Assembly (NCBI RefSeq): GCF_963678635.1
Contig: NC_087063.1
Location: 37,832,759 to 37,896,758 of the forward strand
DNA from: Symsagittifera roscoffensis
Lineage: Eukaryota > Xenacoelomorpha > Acoela > Convolutidae
Reading direction: 5' to 3'
Length of the DNA stretch: 64,000 bases
The position numbers were made by a program, and so were the translations under genes. Below, one piece after another: positions 33,873 to 46,297 of the stretch. Below the pieces are notes generated by a model that saw only the letters and a list, made by a program, of their open reading frames with translations, did not search any database and was not told the origin of the DNA. Each line of letters begins with the position of its first letter. Within the stretch, counting starts at the first letter, position 1.

Positions 33873-34890
33873 TGGGAAAAAAAACGTTTCATAGCATCTC
33901 AGCCAATCAGAAGCTTTACTGGTTTTTCGGTAGATTTTGAAACCTTTCAGAGATCAAGAAAAGTATAATTGTTTAAAATAAAAGAAGATAGATATCAAAA
34001 AGAAAATAATTAAGATAAAGCAAAAAAAAGAACAGAAATAAAAAAATTTCCAAAAAAACGTCCCTGGTATCGAAAAAAAATAAGTTTATTTTTTTTTTGA
34101 TTTTCAGTCTACATTCGAGCAAATAACGTGAGAGAGCAGGCTTGCAATAGCATATTTTTGGTTGATTTAGGCTATGATAATCTAGTCTTACTATAGTGAT
34201 TATCTAGTTCGGTTGTTTTTGTAGTTTCTTTTTTAACGCCGTCTGAGAACAAAAACTTCAAAAGTCAAAAAAGTTCTGCAAAAAAAATAATGAAAAAAAA
34301 AGTTTTGATTTTTCTTGGACGTTTCATTTTTTTGGTTTTTTTTCCACTAGTTTTTCTTCATTGTTGCATATTTTACTATGACTGTCGAATTCTTCTAAGT
34401 TCGAGTTTTTCGTTCAGATCCTTTTATCACTCCACGTTGTTATAATACATAATTATCATTTCGGAGAGAACATGTGCACCTGCAACCAAGTTTAGGCTTG
34501 AAAAATTGATAAAACGAAAAAAAAATTTGAGTTTTGACAATTATATTTGATTATAAATATCACAGTTAAGTGTTCAAAACATTAACATTCGTGATGTTTT
34601 CCAAAAGATTATAAATTTTTAAATCCACTGTATTTGATTACAGCTCATACAGAAAAAAATGGAAATCAATTTTAATCGATTTTAATTGTATATAATCTTC
34701 TATTTCGTTAAATATTTGTCAAACCAAAAGTATGTTTTAGTTATATCCTGCAGATTATTATTTTGTCTATCAGTAAAAGCATCTCTAAAAGTGAGATTTC
34801 TTGTCACAGCTAAGTAACAAAGATTTAGTAGTGATCCCAACATAAAAGATGAAAGGTTCCAGCGGTGAGTGAAAAAATATATCTTCCAAT
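33873..34890. repeat. Duplicated block D, copy 2
   Basis: Nearly identical to 30858-31875 (offset 3,015 bp). Beyond it, at 34891, the sequence continues as TGAATCATG, probably the original flank. Confidence 0.9.
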
Positions 34891-35909
34891 TGAATCATGA
34901 AACTAAAACTGATTGAAAAACTAAAAGTGTGCACCATGAAACAACTTCTAATTGAGAGAAGCTTAAACCACTTCTCGATTTTCACATTTAAAAATGTCTA
35001 AGGAAGTCAAAAAATACAAAAAACAGACGCAAGGTCGAAGACAAAATGGGTAAACAAAAAAAAATTATGTGTTTATAAACATATAATTTGAATTTTTGTG
35101 CATAACAAAAAAATTGGAAATTGTGATCAAATGATTAAAATTAATTGATTAGAAAAGTATCGAAAAATATAATAATTAGGAATCAATTTTAACAAAGAAC
35201 CTTTTTTTAATGAGAATAATTTGCTTTCGAAGAGACAAATTAAAATCAGTTTTGATTTCGTTATGATAGAAGTTATCTCAGTTTTAGTAAGATTGATACT
35301 AAAATTGTAATGTAAGCGATTAAAAAGGCTGGACTGGACGTTGGATGGCGGCAATTAATTTTGCTGGTGTTTTAAGTATCTGAACGCCAAAAAACCATCT
35401 TCCAAATAGTTCTAAAAGGCAAAAAAAATAGCCGCCGGTTAGGATTTCATATGAGTTTTTTTAACTCAAAATAAGCGCGTTTTTTGTTTTAGGTGCAATA
35501 ATTGGTTCTTGGTGAAGAAATTTCTTAAAATTTACAGAAAAAAAAGGTAATCATTTTTTCATTAAAAGGCTCAACAACAGGAATCGGCAACATTAAACGC
35601 CTTCAAAAAGTTTCCATTAAAAAGTGAAATTAAATGGTATGGTTAACGTAATTGCTGGTTTCTCTCTTAGCACATTGTGAACTTAGCCCATTGTAAACTA
35701 AATTGTCCGATGCAGTTTATGAATACATTAATACAAAACGGCTCGAATGATTCGACTGCCCATCATTTGCTCTCGAATAATTTTTTTTCAATTGAAATAT
35801 TTTATTTGACATCAAATTTTTTTTTGTGCAAAGGTACTTGGGTGTACAAGATTTCCTGATCGATACCCATACGGTGTTATTTTTTTGTAAAATTAGGTTG
35901 AATGAAAAA
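34891..35909. other. AT-rich DNA, no supported gene
   Basis: Homopolymer-rich non-coding sequence. Minus-strand frames at 34785-34985 and 35127-35354 and a plus frame at 35677-35859 are short and without motifs. Confidence 0.5.
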
Positions 35910-36250
35910 ACTCATTTTGTTACTGCACTCAGCTTGTTATTTTTAGGCTGTTTTTTTTTCTTAATTCATCTGAAAATCAAAGCGGCAGGTTAACTTTTGT
36001 GTTTCTTGCTTAGAACGGATATTGAATTTATCATTCGCATTTATCAAACCTAGATTGTTCAGTTGATGATTGATGAGTGTTTAAAAATGTCGACTTCATT
36101 TGGAGACTTTATGAAGGAGCAATAAAAACTTACCATGGTAGTCTTCGTGGTAATAATGAAAAAACAATCAATATTACCAGAAAAAAAAAACGGTGCACTG
36201 GATAGGCGTCCAAATTGATGTCCGAATGTTCTAAAGACAAGTCCTTAAAC
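35910..36250. repeat. Old interspersed repeat, second copy
   Basis: Diverged copy of the repeat at 33230-33720 in the same orientation. It ends in the same GTGCACTGGATAGGCGTCC word, which also occurs inverted near 42.5 and 43.6 kb (CTATCCAGTGCA). Confidence 0.6.
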
Positions 36251-36672
36251 ATGTTCCAAAATGTTAATAGATTTCACATACGAAATTTCACTGGAATTCT
36301 CGTGGATTCCAAATTTCTGGTTTCAAATAACTTTAACGTAAATAATGTCGGCTTTTTAGTTTTTTCGAGTATTCAGAAACGAGCGAATATAGCGAATTGT
36401 TCTGGATTTTGCATATGTAAGCGAGTTTCGTAAAACGTTAGTGAATTCAGCAAACGTAAACAGATTCCACAAATATAAGTAAAGGGTGTTTTGTTTATCA
36501 TACTGGACTCAAATAGTCCTTGTGTGATCAGTTGAGAGCTATAGCAAGAACTTTTATCTAGCAAATGCGGAATGTAAGAGCATGATTTTAAAAAATCATA
36601 TTGGAATCCCATAACGAATCTGAAATCGTTTTTCAACAGCTCTTTAATTGTTTGGAATAAATAAAGTTACCT

Positions 36673-37156
36673 CAGTTTTTTTTTTTCATTCTTTCAGTAT
36701 TGAAATCGGAAAGGTGTTCCCTCTTTCAATTTTTGAAACCGGTAAAATCTTCATTCTTCAGGTAATTGAGCTTTAGATGGCGAAGTTCAAACTGTGGGCA
36801 GTGAATGAGACTGAACTGTTGGACAATCTTGCTGATGACCCACAAATATATTCAGTTTAAAAAAAAAATTTCAACACGTATCTGTAAATAGTCGTGAAAT
36901 CCGGATTGTTTCAGTTTCGGCAAAATTTTTCATTCTTTAAGTAATGAAATCGGAAAAGTGTCCCCTCTTTCAGGTTTTTAAAACCGGGAATTTGTTCATT
37001 CTTCAGGTAATTGAGCTTTAGGTGGCGAGTTCAAACTGTGGGCAGTGAATGAGACTGAACTGTTGGACAGTCTTGCTGATGACCCACAAATATATTCAGT
37101 TTAAAAATATAATTTCAACACGTATTTGTAAAAAGTCGTGAAATCCGAATTGTTTC
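36673..37156. repeat. 244-bp tandem duplication
   Basis: Two diverged copies, offset 244 bp (CATTCTTTCAGT at 36687 and CATTCTTTAAGT at 36931), each holding GAACTGTTGGACA and CCCACAAATATATTCAG. The preceding stretch 36251-36672 has no supported gene; an 87-codon minus frame there lacks motifs. Confidence 0.8.
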
Positions 37157-39500
37157 AGTTTTGGCAAAACTGTCGCGGATTCCGCACATTCGGCTATTTT
37201 TGGAACATTTTCCCAAAAAATTCCGGATTCCGCAAATAGTGTTGCGGGGTCCGCCAACTCCCGAAATGTGTTAGCTATTTACTAGTGCAATCCAAAAAAA
37301 ACGAAGATAAAAAAACTAGCAATATTGTGGATTCCGCGACAAATCTGATTTGTACTTTTGCAATATTCGACCAGAATTCACAAAATGGACAGTTTGGCCT
37401 CGTAATGAAACATATATGACTTTTTATCAATTTGCTACCTTTGTTTAATTGAATTTATGTTCCAAACACTCACTGTTCCATAACTTGTTTATCATCTTAG
37501 AGTCCCTGGTTGACCAGCGTAGAAAAAAATTACCGTATCTGTGATTTTCTTATAAGAATTGTAAAAAAAATCTATCTTATAACTTTCCCTAAAAAATTTA
37601 AAATTCGGTTTCTCACTGATAATAACAAACAAAAAAAATATTCCGGGTTTTTTTGTTTTCTGGAACAAAATATGATTCAACTGAAAAAAAAAATGAATAA
37701 AAAGTTGCAGATTAAAACCGTTTTAGAGACTTGACTGCTCTTATGCAGGACAAAATATTTGCAAATTTAATTTGAGTTAACTTGTTTGGACGTACCAATC
37801 TGACCTAACTTATCCGGACAAAACGAATAATTATGAAACTTCAAACGCGTTCTTTCTAAAAAAGGGTTAGGGTTGAACAAAAATTGAACGGGACAAATGT
37901 AGCTTAGATTTGCACCAGAATTGACTTGATGCAACTGGTTTTGCGAAATTAGCAACCAAAGTTCTATCCTAAAACTTGGTGTTTTTGGCTTTTTCAGTTA
38001 GTTAAAAAAAAGCTTAAACAACTAAGCCAATTGATGAGAAATATAAATCAAATAAACTTCTCAAACGACATAAAAAATTTTGGAGGGGTAAAAGCGTTTG
38101 AAAATTGTTGTTAAGTAACCATTTTGAGTTTCATGTTGTAAAATTGACCTTTTTGTTTGGCTATCAAGCAAAAGTATAATCTCTTATTCGGATTTTTGGA
38201 AATTTAAGTCTTTCTGAAAAACTGGCGAGCAAAAAAAACTTTTTTATAGAGCTGTGTCAGAGGCTTCTTTTGATATTTCATCACTTAACCCATAGTTTGC
38301 GTGAAATTCTCGAATATCCAAAAATGCCAGAGAACCTATTTTTGAGGTAAAATATTGATTGCTTTTTTTAAAAACAAATTGCCTCATGATAATTTAGTGA
38401 ACTGTTAAGAGACTTTTGTTGTCTGCTTTCATCTCAATTCAAGAAAAACGCGTCAAAAACAATCAATAAATTTCAGTTTCTCGGGTTAACGGCCATACAA
38501 GAAGAATATCTGTCATGCAATTTCATATATGGAGTCTAAGGAAAAACCGCTTATCATACAATTTGGATAGGATAAAAACTGTATGATAAGCATTTTCTCG
38601 ATCAATTTTTTTTTTCGAAAAATTTTGAAACCAATTATTTTGGAACCAGAATTCTTTCTAAACAAAACAAATTAGTGGCAGTTTTGATTACATGGGAGCA
38701 ACTTCTTCGTCAAAAAAATGAACAAAAGATTTGTTCATCTAACGAGTTCATTTATGGAAAATGTATGATATGCATTTTGTCCATAGAATAAAAACGCACT
38801 TTGGAGGTAGAGAAATTTGTATCTCGTTTTTCAAATGCAAACTTGCTTTTTTGCGCAAATGTTCAATTTCAGAAAAAAAATTTACGCAAATTTCAGTATT
38901 TTGTGTCTATATTATAGTTAAGTCGATTTTTCACCAAAAAAATCGGAAAATCACAATCTAGTATTGTTCAACCATAATTATTGTTTTCATTTTTCATATG
39001 CCAAGATAAACCTAAAAAAACAGGTCTGTTTTCTTAACCACTAAAGGTTTTAAAGTAAAAAGTTTTAAGCATACATACAAAAAGTTTTGTTTTTTGATTA
39101 TAACAGTGTATGAAATCTTAACAACAGTTCACATGGTCAAAACACCACAAGCAGTTTAGCTGCCACCTACACTCTGAGTTTAGCTGCCACCTACTCTGTG
39201 ATTTGACTTATGTAGAAAACCATTACTTAGTGTGTTTTGGACATGCTGCAAAAAATCAGAAAGAAAATCAGAAACACATTTCCGTTTTAAAGAAAAAGGG
39301 CATATCATATGGTTTCATAGCATGAAAAAGTTTCTTGTCATATATTTAGCGAAAAGTTGAGTATGTTCATTTCAAGTAATATTCAGAATGAAAAATATGA
39401 CACAAAGCTTGTTATTCAATTCCAGATTGCCGAAAAAAAAACAATACAAATCTAAATCAGCTTTGATTTAACTAAAATTTTTTGGGGATCCTTGTTGCAT
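37157..39500. other. Non-coding DNA with scattered ATTCCGC words
   Basis: The first 170 bp carry several copies of a GGATTCCGCAAAT-type word, described further for 41.3-43.4 kb. The remainder is A/T-rich with short chance frames (37492-37955, 38761-38961). Two tandem copies of TTTAGCTGCCACCTAC lie at about 39157-39195. No gene is seen. Confidence 0.5.
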
Positions 39501-39514
39501 ATTTTCGGGCTTCA

Positions 39515-40020
39515 AATTAGACTCAAAAAATGCTTTCAAATGTAAAGCAACAATATACTGATAAAATAATTTTTCAAAGAACAATTAAACGTAAATTGCG
39601 TCATTATTTACCTAGAAATTACCTTTGTTTCATTATGGCGAATTGGTGTTTTGTATTATATTTTTGCAGTCGCTTCTTCAATTGCACACATTTTCTTTTC
39701 ACAAAAAATGTAATACTTTGTTCTCAAAAGTATAATGGTTTCTGAAGACTTTTTTCAAAAAAATACAGAAAAATTAGACTCAAAAATTGTTTTCAAACGT
39801 AATGCAACAATATACGTTTCAACTAGCATTTCAAAGAGGAATTAAACGTAAATTGCGTATAAGGTAATATATAAGTAGAAGAAGCCTTTGAATCAATATG
39901 ATGAACTGATGTACTTCATTATAATATTGAAGCCGCTTCTTCTTATGCTCAAGTTTTCATTTCAGAAAAAGTGTGAAAAATTTTGTTTTCAAAAGTATAA
40001 TGGTTTTTTGAGGATCTTTT
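39515..40020. repeat. ~252-bp tandem duplication
   Basis: ATTAGACTCAAAAAATGCTTTC near 39518 recurs as ATTAGACTCAAAAATTG near 39774, followed in both by AACAATATAC and ATTAAACGTAAATTGCGT. The copies are clearly diverged, so the event is old. Confidence 0.7.
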
Positions 40021-40318
40021 CAAAGATACAGTTCTAGCGGTTTGGAAACTACATATATAGCAGCTACTTGAGTTTGTATCACAAGATCGATAAATGTTTA
40101 TACCACTCAACCTCCTACAAGAACCTCCTACAAGAACACAGCTGAAAACAATACAAAACGCTTCAAAGGCCTATCAAGCTGGAAAATTTTTTTCAATCAT
40201 TAGGTCTTCTACCCGCTTATTGTTTTTGAACCAAAGTATTTGACGTTTGACTTGTTTGTATTAGAAAAGTGTTACAGTCTAAATAATACAAAATAACTTA
40301 AATATAGGTTTCTTTAAA

Positions 40319-40460
40319 CAGTGTGATTTAGTGGATACACTCAAGATTGGGACACTTGAGGTCAAGGGGTCGATACCCCAGTAACTTTGATAACTAAAGT
40401 AGGCTTAAATTTTTAGGTTATCCCTGCGGTGCACCCGATTGTGGATATAGAAAATATTAC
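40319..40460 (+). repeat. tRNA-derived SINE-like element
   Basis: It reads GTGTGATTTAGTGGATA (A-box-like), then a stem-loop built on TCAAG/CTTGA, then GGGGTCGATACCCC (a B-box-like T-arm), in tRNA order and spacing. It then continues into an unrelated non-tRNA body (TTAGGTTATCCCTGCGGTGC). The oversized anticodon loop and absent acceptor pairing argue against a working tRNA gene and for a SINE head. The tail boundary is not defined. Confidence 0.5.
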
Positions 40461-40818
40461 AGCTAATCAGTTTACTACGAACACAAGATCTGTTATCATG
40501 AACCTCAGATTAGTTAATAAACACTCCGCTTTAATCTATTGTTTATCTGAACAAATTTTGTTGTATATTTTTCCTATTTCGAAAACAACTCAGTATCGTG
40601 CTCCATAAACGCCGCTCCAAGCCTCCCTCAATCAATTTTTCATGATATCAGATTTTTTTGAATTGCACGATTGAGACGCAGGCTTGAAGCTGATTTCGTT
40701 ACTTATGCTTCCAAAGTTTCAGTGCTACTGTCATGATTGTTTAGATGTTCAATGATACTTATATAGGTTTTTGATAATTTTACTCTTCTAACCCGGGACT
40801 ATTTTATGAGTGACTCAC

Positions 40819-41099
40819 TTGCATATTGTAGCTTTGGCGGCAGAAGTAGGTTAGTGTATATGTGAGTATGGGATGTCCTCCATTGTTGACGACTGTGTAC
40901 TTGAAGGTGTGGTTTGTGGAGCCAGTATGAACCACATCCACTGTCGGCTGGTAGGGCACCCTGTCATCAGCAGTCTGCAGCGGCTCAGGGGCTTGTACGA
41001 AGGGTCCGGTGCCTCCTCTGTTAACTGCTGCCACAGACACTATGTACTCACTGCTGAAGTGAAGACCAGTTATCTCGAATTCCGCTATTCTTGTCATCT
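40819..41099 (-). CDS. Exon of Ig/FN3 neural-adhesion-type receptor (FN3 domains)
   Basis: 281-bp exon bounded by acceptor TGATGATTTCAG (before 41099) and consensus donor GTGAGT (40818-40813). It enters with two bases that complete a Glu codon begun by the exon at 46762-47026, and leaves in phase 0. It encodes the end of one fibronectin type III domain (FEITGLHFSSEYIVSVAAVN, the 'L.p...Y.v.V.A.N..G' pattern, then RGGTGPF) and the start of a second (DRVPYQPTVDVV, then NNGGHPILTYTLTYF). Such tandem FN3 domains close to an Ig domain are typical of NCAM/fasciclin-like cell-surface adhesion receptors. The protein would be membrane-bound, facing outside. The next exon, to the left, was not found. 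A 76-codon plus-strand frame over it is a shadow. Confidence 0.85.
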
Positions 41100-41636
41100 C
41101 TGAAATCATCAACATAACAAGTATCACACAATAAAAACAGTTCCAACTTAGCTTTCTAAGTTGTGAGAGGCAATTTTCAAAACAGAATTTTTTTATGAAT
41201 CATATCTCCCCTTTCACAATTCTTTTTTTACAAACCTTATGGCGCGCAAAATTGCTCCCAAAAAGGTGAATTTGCGAAATCCGCAACAGCGTTTACGGAA
41301 TGCGGATCAGTTTGTGGAATTCAAAAAAAACATACTGAGACAAGTGTATACTTAAAATAAGCTGTTGCGGTATCACCAAAATGTAAGCGGAATCCGCAAA
41401 TTGTAAGTGGATTCCGCAAATGGTAGGTGGAATCCATTTTCGTTTGTACATATTTGCATATATGTAGTAGCATTTTGATTCGGATTTTTTATTTACAAGG
41501 TGGTCACAAGTAAGTTCAGCTATAAACATTATTTTAATTACAATTTCATAACTGAAAATTTTCTGACACATTATAGTTAGCAAGATTTTTGAAATTACTA
41601 TTTTATACACAAACTAATTATTAAAATTTGAAGTAC
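41100..41636. other. Intron with ATTCCGC word cluster
   Basis: The left part of the 5.66-kb intron. Between 41275 and 41435 it holds several copies of a GCGGATTCCGCAAAT-like word in both orientations. A 105-codon minus-strand frame (41293-41610) has no motif and contains translated copies of the word. Confidence 0.5.
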
Positions 41637-44330
41637 TATACGAATGCGGAACCTGTTTACCATAATTGCTTTTCGAGGGACCATTTTTTCATAGTAGTTC
41701 CTAGGGTAAACTCTCAAATCATTTCAAGTACTGCACTCTTGCTTTGATTTCACTCTATCATCTCATCCAAATTACTGCCTTCTTGATTTCACTTCACTCT
41801 CATACAACTGGATCGGTAATTGCGACTCATGGAATCCCCAAATACTGATATATTTCAGCGTCACACACAGCATAAGGACGGTTTGCGTATAGCACTCGTC
41901 CAACCCACAGCATAAATATTATTCTGTATATAATGTGCGTTGTGTTTCCAAACACTCTCAAACCCTAACTCTAAGTAATGAATACATTTGGTGTTGTGTT
42001 TTTAAAACCATGGTCCCAAAAACATCTTCTTGGGATATGTATCCCAAATCTTAATGGTTGACTTTCACTGTGTTATTCAATCAATGTTATAAGGTTTGTT
42101 CGTGGATTCAGCTGACAATGGTTAAAATCTTGCTTTTTAATTCCGCCTTGCTATAGAAAAGAGTTCCAGTTCTAGCTTTTAAATAAGCATGTGCAAGTTC
42201 AGCGATAAATCAAATTCGGAATTCACTCACAGTTTGTGGATTCCGCTAGCAAATTATGCGGATTCGACTCACATTTGCGGTTTCCAATTACAATATGCAG
42301 AACCCACTTTCAGTTTGGAATCCAGAACAACTAGCTATTTTGGCTTGTTTCAGAATCCACGCCATAACAAATATGTCGACAAAATTTACGTTACAGGTAT
42401 CTGTACGCTGTATTCACAGAAACAATGACGTTCGAATTTGTTATTTTGAAACGCGTATAAAAGTTTGTCTCTGGAATCGATGAACATACAGACACAAAAG
42501 CGTGCGCCTATCCAGTGCATAGTTTGGCCCAGTAATGATTGTCTTTTTAAGGTCAGTTTTCAATCTATTGAAAAGGGTTCTAATCCTTAAAAAAAGTATA
42601 TCAATTTAACCCGTGATATTTGATACTAATAGATTTTGGAGAAATTTTTGGTAATATTTTCAATTTTTGCACAACTTGTAAATTTTGTTCAGAAATAAAC
42701 ATTATACTAAGCTCAATTTCTTTTCTGAAAAAATTCTGAATCATTTTATTTTGCAACTTTTTTGAAATTACAATTTTATACACAAACAAGTAAACTAAAA
42801 CTTAAGCGCTATACGAATGCTGGACCTGTTTATCATAATTGCTTTTCCGAGGGAGAGTTTTTCATAGTAATTCCTAGGGTAAACTCTCAACTCATTTCAA
42901 TTACTGCCCTCTTGATTTGAACTCACTCTATCATCTCATCCAAAACACTAACCTTTTTCAGAATCACGCACAGCATAAGCACGGCATAAGTATAGCCCTC
43001 GTCCAACGCACAGCATAAATATATATGTATAAGATGTGCGTTGTGTTTCCAAACACTCTCAATCCCTCAACTCCAAGTAATGAATTTATTTGGTGTTGTG
43101 TATCTTAAACTATGGTCCCAAAATGCTTACTTGGATATGTATCCCACATACTTAAGGGTGACATCCACAGTTTTAGCTAACCAATATTTTAAGGTTTGTT
43201 CGTGGATTCCGCTGCCAATGGTTAAATCCTTGCTTTTAAATACTTCATTGCTATAGAAGAGAAATCCAGCTCTACCTTTAATTAATCATATGCAACTTCA
43301 GTGATAAACTAAAACCGGAATCCACTCACAGCTTGCGGTTTCCGCTTGCAATTTATGCGAATTGACTCACTTTTGCGAATTCCATTTATATTTTGCAGAA
43401 TCCACTAACAGTTGCGGAATCTAGAACAGCAAGCTATTTTTGGTTGTTTCGGAGTGCACGCCACAATAGAATTGTCGACAAAATTTTTGTTACAGGTATC
43501 TGAAGGTGGTAATCACAAAAAATTGTATGATAGAATTCGTTATTTTGAAAAATGAAAAAAGATGTCTCCGGAATCGAAAAACAGACGGACACAAAAATGT
43601 GCGTCTATCCAGTGCACAGATTGACCTCGTAATGATTGTTATTTTAAAACTATTGGAAATTCATTATAATCCTAACATTTTTTATCTCAATTGAACCCAT
43701 GATATTTGATTAAAAGGAATTTTTTGAGAGGTTCTTGAAGAATTTTGCAAACTTTGCACATTTTGCAATTTTTGTTCGGATATTTACATTATATAAATAA
43801 AACTTCTTATGTGAAAGATTACTGACTCATTGTTTTTTGTAAGATTTTTGAAATTACTACTTTATACACAAACTAGTTATCAAAACTTTACGTGCTATAC
43901 GAATGCTGGACCTGTTTATCAAAATTGCTTTTCCGAGGGACACTTTTTCATAGTCAATCCTATGGTAAACTCTCAAATCATTTCAAATACTGCACTCTTG
44001 CTTTGAATTTACTCTATCATCTCATCTAAAATACTGTTTTCTTGATTTTACTTCACTCTCCAACAACTAGGTTGGTTTTTGGGACTGATGGAGTTCCAAA
44101 TACATACAATTATATTATGTGCGTTGTGTTTCTAAAACTCTCAACCCACGAACTCCCAGCAATGAATACATTGGTTGTTGTGTTTCTAAAATTATGGTCC
44201 CAATGCATATGTATCCCAAATATATTTGGTGTTGGTTTTCTAAAACTATGGTCCCAAAAACTGCTTGCTGGGTTATGCATCCCAAATACTCAAGTAATTA
44301 ATCTATTAAACTTGGTTTTAATCCCAATAT
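41637..44330. repeat. Triple ~1.1-kb tandem repeat in intron
   Basis: TATACGAATGC occurs at 41637, 42810 and 43896, each time followed by GACCTGTTTA.CA.AATTGCTTTTC and TAAACTCTCAA, giving periods of about 1,173 and 1,086 bp. Within each unit are TGTGCGTTGTGTTTC, an ATTCCGC-rich segment and CTATCCAGTGCA. Copies differ by many substitutions and indels. Short frames inside (42189-42483, 43041-43256, 44042-44347) are not conserved between copies, so I do not call genes. Confidence 0.75.
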
Positions 44331-44615
44331 TTTTTATATCAATTTAATACTTGATAAATTAATAAAAAGGATTTTTTGAGAGGTTATCGATGATCTTTAT
44401 AAATTTTGCACATTATGTTATTTCCTGTTTGGTGAAGTTGCTATGAATTTATTTTCATAAATTTATAAACTTTGACTTTTAACGTTATCAATTCTGCACG
44501 TTATCTCATTTCTTTTTTGGTGCAGTTGCTACGGATTACGTTTCATAAACTTATAAACTTGTACTTTTCGCATAAGATACAAGTTATAAACCATATTTTG
44601 GTGATATCTTGTCCA

Positions 44616-46289
44616 AGTGGCAGATCTAGTATTTTCTCGAGGGTTGGGGGGTGGTTCTGGCTTCAAAAAGTTTTCGAAATTTTTGTCGACCTTTTTTCTT
44701 TAGGGCTACCCCTCAAAATAAAATTTATTGGCGCCGAAGGTGCCTTAAGAAAATTTTTAGGGTACAAAGGCGGGAACGGAGAAACAGCAACTAGACCCTG
44801 CTTCTACCAAGACAAAAGCAAAATTGTCTGGCACAGCAAAGAGAAAAGCCTCATCACCGTTGAAATCACCACCTTCCCAGAATTTGTCCGATATCTATGC
44901 ACGACACAACACTAGACCCATGCGAGCTAGACAGCCTCCAACGATGCTGGATGAGAAAGTGTTTACCAGCGTAGTAGACATATCAGACGAGAATCTAGAT
45001 GAATCAACACCCCATCGAATTCACACCCCCTCATATTACCCAACGATTGAGGCAACCTCTATCGAAATGGAGAGCCACCAAATAGACGTGGTAGATCTAA
45101 CAACCTTGACACCACCCTAGACATCGCATCCAACGACAGTCTGTTTATTAGAAGAAAGTTTCGAACATTCGAGCGGTGTAAAGTTCCCCTTAACCTCCAA
45201 ACAAAGTACACTACGCAAGAAGGTTAAATTCAGCCCTGAGGTTCGGGCATACCCTTCGGAGCAACTGAGTCAACATCTACGCCAATTGTAATCGATCCAG
45301 ACTGGCTAAACACCCCTTCTATCTTTTCGGCGTTAGAGCTCTTAGGACGGCCAATGACGCTTGATGAACTAAGAAGATGGACGATCAATCGAGCAGCAAA
45401 CCGGGACGCAGTTTAGACCTATTTAGGATTATTAACCTTGTCATTAAAACTCACACTTTCGGAAATCTCTCATTCAGTAACTCTTTAAATTTAGTACTTT
45501 TTCTGATGCGATTTTGCTTAACATTTTGACGCATTTATAGTTCAAAAGTTTCCCCTAGTGCTAGCCTTATACGCTACAACTGGCTTATCTCTGAGCCACT
45601 TTAAATTTTAACCTGAGTCATTTAACAACACAATTAATTACCGCCAAACCATTATCTCACCAATCGGGTGCTACCGCGGGATAAACGTACGATCGAACCA
45701 TTCAGGTGCTATCATCTCGCCCATTGGGCCCTAATGTGGAGCTTTTCCCCACCAGTGTACCCGCTTATCCATCTCTGAGTCTGAACATTCCTTTTGTGTG
45801 GGGAAAGTATATGTTATAGTTAAATTTTCGCGGGGAATGTCAAATTTTATGTTTTATGTCGACACTATAACCTCTGAGTTATTTTAAGTTTTGACCTATG
45901 ACCATGCTAATTTAAAAATACCTGCCAAAAGCGCAACGGCTTTTGGTAGACCTAGAGATTGTTCATTGTCAATTTGATACGTAACTAATCCTGTGAAACT
46001 AACTCTTAATTCAACATTTTTACCATCTCTTAACTTAGCTTAATTACCTTAGTCTTTTATTTAGTCTTAGATAAAAGCCTACAACTAAATTGCAGGAATG
46101 TTAACCCAATCAGTCTTAAACTAGTCTTAGTTTAAGTTTAACCAACTTTAACCAACAGACGGTTTTACCTTAATTTTTTAACATTGCCAAAAATGTGTAT
46201 TTCAATATAGTACAAACGGGGATCCGTTTGGTCGGCAGGGGGTCAAATCAATGAGGGGGCGAAGCGTCCCCCCTCTAAATCTGCCCCTG
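44616..46289. mobile_element. hAT-like non-autonomous DNA element
   Basis: The 1,674-bp segment begins AAGTGGCAGATCTAG and ends with the reverse complement of CAGGGGCAGATTTAG: 12 of 15 positions match, and the form resembles hAT terminal repeats. It is bordered by TCTTGTCC (44608-44615) and TATTGTCC (46290-46297), an 8-bp target duplication with one mismatch; 8 bp is the hAT length. Subterminal G/C-rich palindromes (GGCGCCGAAGGTGCC; GGGGGCGAAGCGTCCCCCC) are present. No transposase is seen, and part of a retroelement-like ORF is inside. Confidence 0.65.
44761..45120 (+). pseudogene. Retroelement-like ORF fragment inside hAT-like element
   Basis: About 119 codons open after a TAG, ending in TAG at 45120. 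Lys/Ser/Pro-rich start (KTKAKLSGTAKRKASS), then an acidic Thr/Pro-rich part (SVVDISDENLDESTP). After the stop, further short readings such as STLRKKVKFSPEVRAYPSEQ continue to about 45290. The style resembles the disordered 3' regions of gypsy polyproteins, like that at the right edge of the window. No domain is recognised. From 45300 to 46250 no coding is seen. Confidence 0.35.
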
Positions 46290-46297
46290 TATTGTCC

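Noticed and set aside
40319-40392. Functional tRNA gene
   Set aside because: Acceptor stem does not pair and the anticodon loop is too long; a SINE head fits better.
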